Assembly: GCF_963360655.1 (NCBI RefSeq)
Contig: NZ_OY725712.1
Coordinates: 1,178,001-1,242,000, forward strand
Length of the DNA: 64,000 bases
Origin: Collinsella aerofaciens
Lineage (GTDB): Bacteria; Actinomycetota; Coriobacteriia; Coriobacteriales; Coriobacteriaceae
Reading direction: 5' to 3'
The notes under the pieces are model-generated. The model saw only the letters and a list, made by a program, of their open reading frames with translations, had not been told where the DNA came from and made no database searches. The translations under genes were made by a program, and so were the position numbers. Shown here piece by piece: positions 35,220 to 44,960 of the stretch. Numbering within the stretch: position 1 is the first letter of the stretch; every line of letters starts with the position of its first letter.

Positions 35220-35651
35220 ATGGCAAGCATGGTTCCTTATCGTTCGGTTTTTGGCGTTCGTCCCTCTGCTAGCTCGCTGTTCGATCTGTTTGATGATATG
35301 AGTGACCTGGCGAACAGCTCTATTGCCTCCAAGGCGTTTCCCGTTGACGTTGAGGATAAGGGCGATGGCTATGAGGTCAAGGCTTATCTGACCGGCGTCG
35401 CCAAGGACGATATCGATGTCGAGCTTAATGAGGGCCGTCTGTCCATTAGCGTGAATGTCGAGGAAGACGAGGAGAACGAGGGCAAGAACTTCCTGCAGAA
35501 GGAGTTCAGCTCGTACAGCGCGACGCGTGGCGTATATCTGAAGGACGCTTCGAGCGAGGGTCTCTCTGCTAAGTATGCTGACGGCATCCTGACCGTTACG
35601 GTTCCCAAGATCGTCGAGAAGAAGAACGTTACGAAGATCTCCATCGACTAA
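35220..35651 (+). CDS. Hsp20/alpha-crystallin small heat-shock protein
   Basis: 143 aa from ATG 35220 with AAAGGAG 8 bp upstream; the in-frame start at 35187 lies before that site. ATP-independent holdase that keeps unfolded proteins soluble. The alpha-crystallin domain spans about 35-140: FPVDVEDKGDGYEVKAYLTGVAKDDIDVEL, GRLSISVN, and the closing YADGILTVTVPK that carries the family's G-x-L motif (GIL). The N-terminal arm FGVRPSASSLFDLFDDM is typical. Monocistronic with its own terminator. Confidence 0.93.
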   Translation: MASMVPYRSVFGVRPSASSLFDLFDDMSDLANSSIASKAFPVDVEDKGDGYEVKAYLTGVAKDDIDVELNEGRLSISVNVEEDEENEGKNFLQKEFSSYSATRGVYLKDASSEGLSAKYADGILTVTVPKIVEKKNVTKISID

Positions 35652-35685
35652 CGTTTCCGATGGTCAGAGCTTTTGAGCCAAGATA

Positions 35686-35717
35686 AAGGGGCTGGGATTT
35701 GATTCCCGGCCCCTTTT
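35686..35717 (+). terminator. Terminator after hsp20
   Basis: 12-bp stem from AAGGGGCTGGGA with TCCCGGCCCCTT (35686-35697 with 35704-35715, one T.G pair), then TTGTTTT; also usable by the convergent MBL gene. Confidence 0.8.
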
Positions 35718-35732
35718 GTTTTATTGAGCGGT

Positions 35733-36542
35733 CTATACAATGGTTGTCGGTTGATACTGACTTGCAGGGCGTATCGAGAGTTTTCGCGATCCTTGGAGAA
35801 GGGTGGCGGAGCTACCGACCTCGTCATCCAGGGTTGCGGCTAGAGCTTTGGCATAGCTTTTGACGGTAAGGCTCGGACGATTGTTATCTTGGCTGATATG
35901 CATGGCAATGAGCTGTTCGGTGCGATCGGTAACAAGTTCGCGCGCGGCTTCGGCGGCTTGGTCGTTGGAGAGGTGTCCCCTTGCAGACAGGATGCGCTCC
36001 TGAAGAAAGCGGGGATATTCTCCCTCGCGCAGCATAGTCACATCGTGGTTGCTTTCGAGCGCGAGGACTCGACAATCTTTGAGGGTGTTCATGGCTTGGC
36101 TCGATAGCTCTCCGGTGTCGGTGGCAATGCCGATGGAATCATCGAGGGCATCGAATCGATAGCCGACTGGATTGATGACATCGTGTGATGTTGAGTAGGT
36201 TTGCATGTGGATGCCGGTAATGGATAGGGTGTCACCGGGATCGAATTCCTCGACAGGCAGATGCGAAAGATTTTCTTTGCTCGAAAGTGTGCCCCTGCTG
36301 GCAAAGAGGGGGCCGTGCCAGTGCTTGCACCAGACATCGAGACCCTTGATGTGATCGCTATGCTCATGAGTAATGAGAAGAGCCGAGACGTTGTCTGCCG
36401 AGAGCCCCAGTTCTGCCATGCGCTTTAATGTCTCGCGGCGAGAAAGACCGTCGTCAATCATGATGAGCCCCCGGGGGCCTTCGATGAGCGCGCAGTTGCC
36501 TTTTGAGCCGCTGCCAAGGATATGAAGGTGCAGACGAGACAT
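35733..36542 (-). CDS. MBL-fold metallo-hydrolase (YycJ/WalJ-like)
   Basis: 269 aa from ATG 36542; the longer frame to 36623 would overlap the tilS start and has no family sequence. Metallo-beta-lactamase fold with the metal motif THEHSDHIKGL (HxHxDH), the N-terminal HILGSGSKGNCALIEG block typical of YycJ, and downstream metal-ligand blocks (TDTGEL, ALESNHD, RGHLSNDQAAE). YycJ/WalJ proteins are exonuclease-like and linked to cell-wall or DNA-repair coordination in Firmicutes; the exact role here is open. Divergent from tilS with only 48 bp between starts. Confidence 0.88.
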   Translation of the reverse strand: MSRLHLHILGSGSKGNCALIEGPRGLIMIDDGLSRRETLKRMAELGLSADNVSALLITHEHSDHIKGLDVWCKHWHGPLFASRGTLSSKENLSHLPVEEFDPGDTLSITGIHMQTYSTSHDVINPVGYRFDALDDSIGIATDTGELSSQAMNTLKDCRVLALESNHDVTMLREGEYPRFLQERILSARGHLSNDQAAEAARELVTDRTEQLIAMHISQDNNRPSLTVKSYAKALAATLDDEVGSSATLLQGSRKLSIRPASQYQPTTIV

Positions 36543-36590
36543 AAGATTCCAAAGGATACAATGGGTGCGAACGAATAGAGGAGGAAGCAA

Positions 36591-38132
36591 ATGCCAACGG
36601 TATCTCAGCATTATGGACACCATGCTGCATCGTGGGCTGATGATAAAGCTCTGGCAACGCGGCAGACGGCTGCCCCCGTGGTGCTCATGGTATCAGGTGG
36701 TGCGGACTCGACGGCACTGCTTCTTATGGCGTGCACATCAAAGTTGGATATTCAGGATGGGCGTGGTGTAGCTCCCATCGCGCGCGAGCGACTGCACGTG
36801 CTGCATGTAAACCATCATCTGCGCGGCAAGGCGTCCGATGGCGACGAGGCCTTTGTGCGTGAGCTCTGCGCGCAATATGGTTTACCGCTGTGTGTGGAGC
36901 ACGCTTATTTTGATGGGGAGTCGGGCAATATTGAGGCCGCGGCCCGCGAGGTGCGCTATGCCGCGGCGCGGAGGTATGTTCGCGAACTCTGCGCCCAGAC
37001 GGGGGCACCGCGAACGGCGGCTCGTATCTGCACCGCGCACACGTCTTCGGATCGCGCGGAAACGTTTTTGATGAACGCGATTAAGGGTTCGGGGCCCGCT
37101 GGTCTATCGAGCATTCCTCGCCGGAGGAATATCGTGGTGCGTCCCTTGCTCGACCTAACTCATGGCGAGCTTGTGGGCTATCTACAGGTACATGGTCAGC
37201 CGTGGCGTGAAGACGAGAGCAATGAGGATATCTCGTATCTGCGAAACTACGTGCGCCATCGGGTAATGCCAGTGGTGGCACAGCGTAATGCGAGCGTGTG
37301 CAAGACGATTGGCGCCGCCTGTGAGATCTTGGGTGACGAAGACGCGTTTCTATCCCAGCTGTCGGCGCAGGCGTTTCGAAGCTGCCTGCGCAAGGAGGCG
37401 GCGGGCGCGCTAGTGCTCGATGCCAGACGCCTTGCTGCGGCCGAGGTGGTAATCGCGCGGCGCATCGTGCGACTGGCGATTAAGCGCATCGATCCGGACG
37501 CTCGTCCAGAGATGCGACATGTGGAGCGAGTCCTTTCCTGCGTTGCCGAGGGCGCCGGCTCGGTCACGCTTCCGGCGGGGATTGACGCACGCATTGAGTT
37601 TGGCATGCTGGCGTTTAAGGCGCCGGCGGCTCGCGAGGGCCTGGTCGCGGACTGGGTTACCGTACCCGGTCGTTTGCCGTTGGGCGGGGGACGTATGCTG
37701 GTCACAGAACCGATGGCCGTTGAGCCGGGATGCGATATCGTGCGTCGCGCCCGTGAGCTTGCGGCTGCCGGGGAAGTGACAGCTTTGGTAGACGCGGCTG
37801 CCCTGGGTTTTGCCGACAGCGATAGTGAGCGGATCCTGGCGGGCTCGCGTGGCAAGATCCCTGTCGAGGCGCGATTGGCGCGCCTGTGGGTGGACGGTCC
37901 CGCACCGGGAGACGTGATGTGCCCGTTAGGGATGAGTGGCCGAAGCAAGAAAGTATCCGACTTGCTAGGCGAGGCTCGCATTCCCGTTTCCGAGCGCGCC
38001 GGCGTGCCCATGGTGAGGACGGCGCCGGGAGGTGCCGTGGTGTGGGTCGCCGGAGTTCGCGCGGACGAGCGTTTTAAGTGCACGGCCGCAACGCGCGTGG
38101 CATATCTGCTTCGTGTGGTCGATGCGGAATAG
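36591..38132 (+). CDS. tilS: tRNA(Ile)-lysidine synthase
   Basis: 513 aa with GGAGGAAGC before the ATG. It modifies C34 of the CAU-anticodon tRNA-Ile with lysine so that AUA is read as Ile. The N-type ATP pyrophosphatase loop is SGGADS (residues 35-40); further family blocks are HVLHVNHHLRG, RAETFLMNAIKGSG and YLRNYVRHRVMP, and the TilS C-terminal substrate-binding region (about 400-505) is present. First gene of the tilS-hpt-ftsH order that is common in Gram-positive bacteria and Actinobacteria; 148 bp separate it from hpt. Confidence 0.95.
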   Translation: MPTVSQHYGHHAASWADDKALATRQTAAPVVLMVSGGADSTALLLMACTSKLDIQDGRGVAPIARERLHVLHVNHHLRGKASDGDEAFVRELCAQYGLPLCVEHAYFDGESGNIEAAAREVRYAAARRYVRELCAQTGAPRTAARICTAHTSSDRAETFLMNAIKGSGPAGLSSIPRRRNIVVRPLLDLTHGELVGYLQVHGQPWREDESNEDISYLRNYVRHRVMPVVAQRNASVCKTIGAACEILGDEDAFLSQLSAQAFRSCLRKEAAGALVLDARRLAAAEVVIARRIVRLAIKRIDPDARPEMRHVERVLSCVAEGAGSVTLPAGIDARIEFGMLAFKAPAAREGLVADWVTVPGRLPLGGGRMLVTEPMAVEPGCDIVRRARELAAAGEVTALVDAAALGFADSDSERILAGSRGKIPVEARLARLWVDGPAPGDVMCPLGMSGRSKKVSDLLGEARIPVSERAGVPMVRTAPGGAVVWVAGVRADERFKCTAATRVAYLLRVVDAE

Positions 38133-38280
38133 CGTCCTACGCCAGCTATTCTGTGCGGCGTTGACGGTATTCCCGCGCTGATGGTGCGCGGGCTGGAAAA
38201 TATACCCCGTGCGCTGCTAGAATGTGTAGTTCGCGTCCATACGGCGGTGTGTGGGCGATTAAGCACAAGAAAGGGTTGTC

Positions 38281-38829
38281 ATGGCTTCTCAACATCCGGA
38301 TATCGAGAAGGTTCTGTTTACGCAGGAGGATATCGACGGCATCGTTTCTCGCCTGGGCGAGGAGATCACTCGCGACTACGCGGGTAAGGATCTGGTGCTG
38401 ATCGCGGTTCTGCGCGGTGCCGTTGTCTTTATGGGCGACCTGATGCGCAAGATTGAGCTACCGACCAACATCGATTTCATGGCTGTTTCGAGCTATGGCG
38501 ACGGTGTGAAGTCTTCGGGCATCGTGCGTATCATTAAGGATCTGGATATCGACATCCGTGGTCGCGACGTGCTGATCGTCGAGGACATTCTGGACTCGGG
38601 CCTGACCCTCAAGTACCTGATGAAGAACCTCGAGAGCCGCAAGCCCGCTTCGCTGGAGGTCGCTGCCTTCCTGTGGAAGGACGTTGAGGACCGCACCTCG
38701 GCCATCACGCCCAAGTATGTTGGAACCCATTGCCCCGATGCCTTTGTGGTGGGCTACGGCCTCGACTATGCCGAGCGCTATCGTAACCTTCCGTATCTGG
38801 GCATTTTGAAACCGGAGGTTTATTCGTAA
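38281..38829 (+). CDS. hpt: Hypoxanthine phosphoribosyltransferase
   Basis: 182 aa. Purine salvage: hypoxanthine or guanine plus PRPP gives IMP or GMP. The PRPP-binding motif is VLIVEDILDSGLTL, with VLRGAVVFMGDL near the N-terminus and the purine-contact region FVVGYGLDYAERYRNLPYLG at the C-terminus. Length normal for the family. It sits in the conserved position between tilS and ftsH and its stop is one base from the ftsH start. Confidence 0.95.
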   Translation: MASQHPDIEKVLFTQEDIDGIVSRLGEEITRDYAGKDLVLIAVLRGAVVFMGDLMRKIELPTNIDFMAVSSYGDGVKSSGIVRIIKDLDIDIRGRDVLIVEDILDSGLTLKYLMKNLESRKPASLEVAAFLWKDVEDRTSAITPKYVGTHCPDAFVVGYGLDYAERYRNLPYLGILKPEVYS

Positions 38830-38830
38830 G

Positions 38831-40963
38831 ATGCCCGACGACCATAACGATAACAATTCCCAGACTCCCCGGGAGCCTAAGATCCCGGGGATGCCCGGAG
38901 GCAAGAAGCCCACGCGTACGGGCTGGCTGTATTTTCTTTTGGCTTGCGCGCTTCTGGGCTATGCCTTCTTTAATATGGGTTCCGGCTTTGCCAGCTCCAG
39001 CAATACCGTTAAGCTCGCGACGAGCGAGATGGTCAGCGCCATCAAGCAGGATTGCGTCGAAGATCTGACCTATACGGTTCAAGACGGAAGCGTGACGGGT
39101 CATTACTGGAAGACAAAAAAGGACAAGGGCGATACGAGCGAGCTCAAGAGCTTCTCTTCGACCTATGTCGGCTCCGATTCGCTTGCCGAGCTCATGGCGG
39201 AGCACCCCGATACCAAGTACATCGTCAACACCAACGATCCCGATTTTTGGGGCGACTTGGCGATGAGTGTGCTTCCGACGATCGCCCTTATCGCCATCAT
39301 GTTCTACTTTATGCGCCAGATGATGGGCGCCAACAACAGGAACATGCAGTTTGGCAAGACCAACGCCAAGACCAACGAGGCCACACGCCCCAAGGTCAAG
39401 TTTGAAGACGTTGCCGGAGTGGACGAGGCAGTCGAGGAGCTCGAGGAGATCCGTGACTTTTTGAGCGATCCGGATCGCTATCGCAAGCTGGGCGCCAAGA
39501 TCCCGCGTGGCGTGTTGCTGGTTGGCCCTCCGGGCACCGGTAAAACGCTGCTGGCCAAGGCCGTTGCCGGCGAGGCGGGCGTGCCGTTCTTTAGCATCTC
39601 GGGTTCCGACTTTGTCGAGATGTTCGTAGGTGTCGGCGCCAGCCGTGTGCGTGACCTCTTTAAGGAGGCCAAGTCCCAGGCCCCGTCGATCATCTTCATC
39701 GATGAGATCGATGCCGTGGGACGTCAGCGCGGAGCTGGCTTGGGCGGCGGTCACGACGAGCGCGAGCAGACGCTCAACCAGCTGCTGGTCGAGATGGACG
39801 GCTTTGAGGAAAGCGAGTCGGTCATCCTGATCGCTGCGACCAACCGTCCTGACATCCTGGATCCGGCATTGCTGCGTCCCGGCCGTTTTGACCGTCAGGT
39901 TACGGTCGACCGTCCGGATGTGAAGGGCCGCGAGCAGATCTTGCGCGTGCATGCCGAGAACAAGCCGATGGACGAGGACGTTAAGTTTGAGAAGCTCGCC
40001 CAGATGACCGTTGGCTTTACTGGTGCCGATTTGGCGAACCTGCTCAACGAGTCTGCGCTGCTGGCCGCTCGCCGTCATCGTTCCGTGATCTCGATGGACG
40101 AGGTCGAGGAGTCGATGGAGCGCGTGATTGCCGGACCGCAACGCAAGGGTCGCGTGATGACCGAGGCCGAGCGCACCACGATTGCCTACCACGAGAGCGG
40201 TCATGCCCTGGTGGGCCACATCCTGGAGCACTCCGATCCGGTCCACAAGATCTCGATCGTCAGCCGCGGCCAGGCGCTGGGCTACACGCTGCAGCTTCCG
40301 CAGGAGGACCACTTCCTCAAGACCAAGAACGAGATGCTCGACGAGCTCGCCGTGTTCTTGGGCGGTCGCGTTGCCGAGGAGCTCATGTGCGATGATATTA
40401 CGTCGGGCGCGAGCAACGATCTGGAGCGCGCAACCAAGATGGCGCGCGAGATGGTCACGCGCCTGGGCATGAGCGAGGAGCTGGGCACGCAAGTGTTTGG
40501 CGAGGCGCAACATCAGGTGTTCCTTGGTCGCGATTACGCCGATCACCAGGATTACTCCGAGGAGACGGCGCGCCGCATCGATATCGAGGTTCAGCGCATT
40601 ATGCGTGAGGCCCATCGTCGTGCGGTCGAGATTCTGGACGCCCGTCGCGATCAGCTTGATCTGATGGCGAAGGTGCTGCTTGAGCGCGAGACCGTCGAGG
40701 GCGACGCCGTGAACGCCCTGCTCGACAACGAGTGGAATGCCTACCTTGAGCGCGAGGGCGATATCCTGGCGGCCAAGGAGGAGCGCAATGCCAAGGCGGC
40801 CGGCATGCCGACCAAGAAGCGCGCGCCTCGTATGAGCGAGGAGGAGCTGGCGGCTGATGCCGCGGCCTTTGCGCAGGCGGCCATGCAGGAAGATACCGAA
40901 GCCGCATCCGATGACGCCGGCGATGACTGTGCCGTCAACGCTGATACCGACACCGACAAATAG
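38831..40963 (+). CDS. ftsH: ATP-dependent zinc metalloprotease FtsH
   Basis: 710 aa; GGAGG inside the end of hpt serves as ribosome site. Membrane-bound AAA+ protease that degrades misfolded membrane proteins and short-lived regulators. Layout: cytosolic N-tail rich in Pro/Lys (1-35), membrane helix (about 36-53), periplasmic domain, second helix (about 143-163), AAA module with Walker A GPPGTGKT, Walker [16 protein letters not shown] and the SRH arginines (RPGRFDRQ), then the protease zinc site H454-E455-x-x-H458 and the third ligand region. The last about 40 residues are acidic and Ala-rich, a lineage-specific tail. Followed by a strong terminator. Confidence 0.97.
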   Translation: MPDDHNDNNSQTPREPKIPGMPGGKKPTRTGWLYFLLACALLGYAFFNMGSGFASSSNTVKLATSEMVSAIKQDCVEDLTYTVQDGSVTGHYWKTKKDKGDTSELKSFSSTYVGSDSLAELMAEHPDTKYIVNTNDPDFWGDLAMSVLPTIALIAIMFYFMRQMMGANNRNMQFGKTNAKTNEATRPKVKFEDVAGVDEAVEELEEIRDFLSDPDRYRKLGAKIPRGVLLVGPPGTGKTLLAKAVAGEAGVPFFSISGSDFVEMFVGVGASRVRDLFKEAKSQAPSIIFIDEIDAVGRQRGAGLGGGHDEREQTLNQLLVEMDGFEESESVILIAATNRPDILDPALLRPGRFDRQVTVDRPDVKGREQILRVHAENKPMDEDVKFEKLAQMTVGFTGADLANLLNESALLAARRHRSVISMDEVEESMERVIAGPQRKGRVMTEAERTTIAYHESGHALVGHILEHSDPVHKISIVSRGQALGYTLQLPQEDHFLKTKNEMLDELAVFLGGRVAEELMCDDITSGASNDLERATKMAREMVTRLGMSEELGTQVFGEAQHQVFLGRDYADHQDYSEETARRIDIEVQRIMREAHRRAVEILDARRDQLDLMAKVLLERETVEGDAVNALLDNEWNAYLEREGDILAAKEERNAKAAGMPTKKRAPRMSEEELAADAAAFAQAAMQEDTEAASDDAGDDCAVNADTDTDK

Positions 40964-40976
40964 TCCTTCTAACAAA

Positions 40977-41008
40977 AGCCTCCGCCGGGAAACCTGCGGA
41001 GGCTTTTT
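40977..41008 (+). terminator. Terminator of tilS-hpt-ftsH
   Basis: 9-bp perfect stem AGCCTCCGC/GCGGAGGCT with a T5 tail. Confidence 0.88.
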
Positions 41009-41033
41009 CTTTTGAGCGATATGGGGCTGTCTG

Positions 41034-41091
41034 TTGATTGGGGACAGACTTAAATGAGCGTTTTCACGCATTTAAGTCTGTCCCCAATCAA
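41034..41091. repeat. 58-bp hairpin element with 23-bp perfect arms
   Basis: Arms 41034-41056 and 41069-41091 are perfect reverse complements around a 12-nt loop; each arm contains GGGGACAGACTTAAATG. There is no U-tract after it, and a separate terminator already ends the ftsH unit 26 bp upstream. The GGGGACAGACTTAA word is known to me from REP-like repeats in other bacteria, so I read it as a palindromic repeat element. Confidence 0.7.
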
Positions 41092-41152
41092 CATTGCTGC
41101 GGCACTGTGCTCGGCTAAAGCGTACAATAGCGCCTATGTGAAAGGGGAACAG

Positions 41153-42337
41153 ATGATCAACGAAACTATGTATGCTCGCGGTGCGGAAAGCTCCATCATC
41201 CGCGAGATTTTTAGCTATGGCCTTGAGCGCAAGGCGCAGATTGGTGCGGAAAATGTATTCGATTTTTCGCTGGGTAACCCGAGCGTTCCGGCGCCCGCTG
41301 CCGTGGCGGAGTCCATTAAGAAGGCCTTGGAGCTGCCGAGTGACCAGCTGCACGGATACACGCCCGCACCGGGCCTGCCGCAGTGCCGTACCGCCGTGGC
41401 TGAGTCGCTCAACCGCCGCTTTGGTACGAGTTATGAGGGCAAGGATGTCTTTATGACCGTGGGCGCCGCGGCTTCGCTCACCTGCACGCTCAACGCCGTT
41501 ACGAACCCGGGCGATGAGGTTATCGTCATTGCACCGTACTTCCCGGAGTATCGCGTGTGGATTGAGAAAGCCGGCTGTACGTGTGTTGAGGCGCTCGCCA
41601 ATGAAGATACGTTCCAGCTGAGTGTGGACAACGTGCTCAAGGCGATTACCGATAAGACGACTGCCGTCATCATCGACTCGCCGAATAACCCGACCGGCGC
41701 CGTGTATACGCGCGACACGCTGACGCGACTGGCCAATGTTCTGCGCGAGGCCAACGCTCAGCGCGATCCCGAGAATCCGATTATGCTCATCTCGGATGAG
41801 CCGTACCGCGAGATCGTGTACGGTGCCGAGGTGCCTTGGGTGCCCTCGATCTACGAGCACACCATCGTGTGCTACTCGTATTCCAAGTCGCTGTCGCTGC
41901 CGGGTGAGCGCGTGGGGTGGATCTTGGTTCCCAACACCAATCCGCAGGCTGCCCGTCTGATGCCGGCTGTTGCGGGCGCTGCCCGTACGCTGGGTTTTGT
42001 ATGCGCACCGGCACTCTTCCAGCGCGTAATCATCGATTGCATCGATGAGCCGAGCGATGTCGAGGCCTATGCGCGCAACCGCACCGCGCTTACCGACGCA
42101 CTAGCGGAGTATGGCTACACCTATGTTGAGCCGGATGGCGCGTTCTACCTATGGGTGAAAGCGTTGGAGCCCGATGCGAATGCGTTCTGTGAGCGCGCAA
42201 AGAAGTATGAGTTGCTTGCGGTTCCCTCGGACAGCTTTGGTATGCCGGGTTGGTTCCGCCTGGGCTATTGCGTGAGCTACGAAACGATTGTCAATTCGCT
42301 ACCCGCTTGGAAACAGTTGGCGGACGAGTATCGTTAA
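41153..42337 (+). CDS. PLP-dependent aminotransferase (class I/II)
   Basis: 394 aa; ATG 41153 follows AAAGGGG, and the longer frame runs through the hairpin element upstream and is rejected. Fold-type I aminotransferase: FDFSLGNPSVPAP at the N-terminus, the PLP-stacking region VGAAASLTCTLNAV, the cofactor Asn/Asp block DSPNNPTGAVY, the Schiff-base lysine in YSYSKSLSLPGERVGW, and the C-terminal Arg in WFRLGYCVS that holds the substrate carboxylate. The substrate is probably aspartate, alanine or aromatic amino acids and cannot be fixed from sequence. A TACAAT box lies 25 bp upstream of the start. Confidence 0.92.
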   Translation: MINETMYARGAESSIIREIFSYGLERKAQIGAENVFDFSLGNPSVPAPAAVAESIKKALELPSDQLHGYTPAPGLPQCRTAVAESLNRRFGTSYEGKDVFMTVGAAASLTCTLNAVTNPGDEVIVIAPYFPEYRVWIEKAGCTCVEALANEDTFQLSVDNVLKAITDKTTAVIIDSPNNPTGAVYTRDTLTRLANVLREANAQRDPENPIMLISDEPYREIVYGAEVPWVPSIYEHTIVCYSYSKSLSLPGERVGWILVPNTNPQAARLMPAVAGAARTLGFVCAPALFQRVIIDCIDEPSDVEAYARNRTALTDALAEYGYTYVEPDGAFYLWVKALEPDANAFCERAKKYELLAVPSDSFGMPGWFRLGYCVSYETIVNSLPAWKQLADEYR

Positions 42338-42502
42338 AAGTAAAGCGCTCTGCCTACAATGTTTTACGTGAAACGGGGTTTGGTGTTAAGCCGGACCCCG
42401 TTGTCATGGACGTTGTGTCTTTGGGATGGAGTGGTTTTACGACTATCGAAGGCTATGCGTACAATGAATATAAGCGACGGCCGTGCCAGATAAGGAGACC
42501 TG

Positions 42503-43324
42503 ATGCCCTACCTGCTTTCTTGTGACATTCATACCCATACGATGTTCTCTGCGCATGCATATTCGACCATTGAGGAGAATGTGTACTGGGCGGCAGAGCG
42601 TGGTCTGCAGGTGCTCGGATCTGCCGACCATTTGAGCTCTATGGTTACGGCTTGCCCCAATGACCTGCGCAGTTACCAGTTCTTTGTCAACCAGGATATC
42701 TGGCCGCGCATTTGGAGCGGCGTGCTGGTGCTGCGTGGTGCCGAGGCCGATATCGTTTCGCTGGACGGAAGCCTGTTTGGCGAGGACACTCTTGTCACGC
42801 TCGATATTGCCGGCGATTCGTACAGCCGTCAGCATTCGCTGTTCGATTTGGTTACGCGTAATTTGGATTATTTGGTTGCAAGCGTGCATAATCCGCAGAT
42901 TGCCGAGGGCGCGACGCTGGCCCAGACGACCGAGATGTATATCAATGCCCTGGAGCACCCCAAGGTGTTCATGCTGGGTCACACGGGGCGTTCGGGCGTG
43001 CCGTTCGATATCGACGAGGTGCTGTTGGCAGCTAAGGCCAAGCACAAGATTATTGAGATCAACAACCATAGTCTTGAACACGGTGTCGACACTGAGCATT
43101 GGGCCGTATGCCGCAAGATCGCCGAGCGCTGCGCCGAGCTGGGCGTGGGCATTGGCGTTTCGACCGATGCGCACATTGGCATGGCAATTGGTAAGCTCGA
43201 TTACGCTCGCAAGATGCTCGACGAGATTCACTTCCCGTTGGATCTGATCGTGACGCGCGATCGCGAGACGCTGCTGCGCGAGATGGCGGCAGCCGGCGTG
43301 TGCGACCTGTGCAAGGGGATGTAG
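42503..43324 (+). CDS. PHP-domain phosphoesterase
   Basis: 273 aa with AAGGAGACC before the ATG. Polymerase-and-histidinol-phosphatase fold with metal motifs DIHTHTMFSAHA (HxH), GSADHLSSM, LRGAEADIVS, VHNPQ, LGHTGR and the closing STDAHIGMAIG. Related proteins (YcdX/histidinol-phosphatase-like) bind three metals and hydrolyse phosphate esters; the substrate is unknown. It follows the aminotransferase by 165 bp, so it may be a separate unit: a TACAAT box lies at 42459. Confidence 0.87.
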   Translation: MPYLLSCDIHTHTMFSAHAYSTIEENVYWAAERGLQVLGSADHLSSMVTACPNDLRSYQFFVNQDIWPRIWSGVLVLRGAEADIVSLDGSLFGEDTLVTLDIAGDSYSRQHSLFDLVTRNLDYLVASVHNPQIAEGATLAQTTEMYINALEHPKVFMLGHTGRSGVPFDIDEVLLAAKAKHKIIEINNHSLEHGVDTEHWAVCRKIAERCAELGVGIGVSTDAHIGMAIGKLDYARKMLDEIHFPLDLIVTRDRETLLREMAAAGVCDLCKGM

Positions 43325-43345
43325 CGGAATTTATAAACCAAGCGA

Positions 43346-43375
43346 AGGGGGCGGCCCAGACGGGTCGCCCCCTTT
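43346..43375. terminator. Bidirectional terminator between the PHP and rlmD genes
   Basis: 12-bp stem 43346-43357 with 43362-43373 (one G.T pair), then TTTCTT on the plus strand. The two flanking genes converge here. Confidence 0.75.
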
Positions 43376-43402
43376 CTTGTCCCAAAAATCTACTGAGGTT
43401 GG

Positions 43403-44851
43403 TTAGCGGCGTTCGAGGACCGCTACGGTTTCGGTGTGGTCGGTGTGAGGAAACATGTCGACGGGCGTGATCTTGAGCAGGCGATAGCCTCCGTCGAGAA
43501 GCTGATGCAGGTCGCGCTCTTGAGTCACGGGGTTGCAGCTGATATAGGTGATGCGGCGCGGCTTAAGCGCGCAGGCAGCTTCGAGGAACTCGGGGGTAGA
43601 GCCGGCGCGCGGCGGATCGATGGAAAGGACATCGACCCGCTCGTTGTTGTCGGCGGCATCTAGGATGTAGTCGGTGGCATCGTCAGCCATAAACCAAGCG
43701 CTGCGGGTGAGGCCGTTGAGCTCGGCATTACGACGTGCGTCGGCAATGCCGGCGTGGTTGCGCTCCACGCCAAGCAGCATAATGCCGACGCCCTTGTCCT
43801 GGGCGGCTTTGGCTGCGCACAGGCCGATAGTTCCGCTACCGCAATAGGCATCCATGAGTACGTCGCCCTGCTGCAGGTCCATGCCGTCAATCGCGAGCTG
43901 ATAGAGCAGCTCGGTCTGCTGCGGGTTGGTCTGGTAGAACGCGGTGGGGGAGATATCGAACTCGCAGCCGAGCAGCTGGTCGCGCATGCACTCGGCGCCA
44001 TATACAATGCGGGTTTCCTCGCCGAGGATGGCGTTGCCGGGACGTCCGTTGATGTTTTGGGCGACGGTGACGATGTGCGGATTGAGCGCGGCGACAGCCT
44101 CAAAGAACTCCTGCGCATGCGGCAAGTCGCGCTGAGCGGTCACGAGCGTGACCATGACCTGGTCGGTACGCCAACCGCAGCGGACGACGGCATAGCGAAG
44201 CAAACCAAGATGCTTGTCCTCATTAAAGGCGGGAATATGCAGCCGCTCAGCTTCGCGTGCGATGCCGTTGAGAATCTGACGGGCACCCGGTGCCTCGACA
44301 GGACACTCGGGTACGGCAACGATCTTGTGCGTGCCGCGCTCAAAGAAACCGCAACGGACAGCACCCTCCTTACCGGGAGCAAAGGGAGTGGCGGCCTTAT
44401 GGCGAAAACCGCGCGGCGCAGGATATTTGCCCGGGTCGCCCAGGGAGACGCCCATACCGCGAATGGGGTCGACGCTAATGCCCTCGCGCTCGCAAAGGGT
44501 AGCAAAAAGCTCCTCCATGGCGGCCTGCTTGGCTGCCAACTGCTTCTTATAAGGACGATTGAGCGCCGTACACCCACCGCAAGCTTTCATGATCGAACAG
44601 GGAGACTTGGGGTCCACAGCCTTACGCGCAGACGAAACCTGATCTTTATGCGAGCGCTTGGAGCGAGTCTGAGATGCCTTATCCTCGTTCCGACGAGAGC
44701 CGGGACGCTTGGCCTTAGCCTTGCCCTTGGCCGACTTACCCTTCGCGTCCTGAGACGACTTGGATTTCTTAGAAGATTTTTTCTCCTCTGACCCCTCAGC
44801 CGCCTCGATCAAAGCACGACGAGCCTTACGCTCCGCACGAGATTCTGCCAT
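43403..44851 (-). CDS. rlmD: 23S rRNA (uracil-C5)-methyltransferase, RlmD/TrmA family
   Basis: 482 aa. SAM-dependent methylation of a uridine in rRNA. The Fe-S cluster motif PCSIMKACGGC has the C-x5-C-x2-C spacing of RlmD, with a fourth Cys in VPECPVEAPG. SAM motifs are DAYCGSGTIGL and GVERNHAGIADA; the catalytic Cys is in YISCNP and the general-base region is in SIDPPRAG. The N-terminal about 85 residues are extremely Lys/Arg/Ser-rich, an extension likely to bind RNA, and replace the usual TRAM domain position. The exact target base (U1939 or U747) is inferred from family resemblance only. Confidence 0.88.
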   Translation of the reverse strand: MAESRAERKARRALIEAAEGSEEKKSSKKSKSSQDAKGKSAKGKAKAKRPGSRRNEDKASQTRSKRSHKDQVSSARKAVDPKSPCSIMKACGGCTALNRPYKKQLAAKQAAMEELFATLCEREGISVDPIRGMGVSLGDPGKYPAPRGFRHKAATPFAPGKEGAVRCGFFERGTHKIVAVPECPVEAPGARQILNGIAREAERLHIPAFNEDKHLGLLRYAVVRCGWRTDQVMVTLVTAQRDLPHAQEFFEAVAALNPHIVTVAQNINGRPGNAILGEETRIVYGAECMRDQLLGCEFDISPTAFYQTNPQQTELLYQLAIDGMDLQQGDVLMDAYCGSGTIGLCAAKAAQDKGVGIMLLGVERNHAGIADARRNAELNGLTRSAWFMADDATDYILDAADNNERVDVLSIDPPRAGSTPEFLEAACALKPRRITYISCNPVTQERDLHQLLDGGYRLLKITPVDMFPHTDHTETVAVLERR

Positions 44852-44960
44852 GAATTAACCCCACTAATTTACAAATTGAAATCTGAAAGCATTGTACCGT
44901 GCCAAGTTAGCAGACGATATGCAAGCGCCCATTTCATGTCAGCGATAAGTCCAACGATGT

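Noticed and set aside
38705-41071. 788-codon open frame on the minus strand
   Set aside because: Antisense to ftsH, which has full AAA and zinc motifs; no ribosome site or family sequence on the minus strand.
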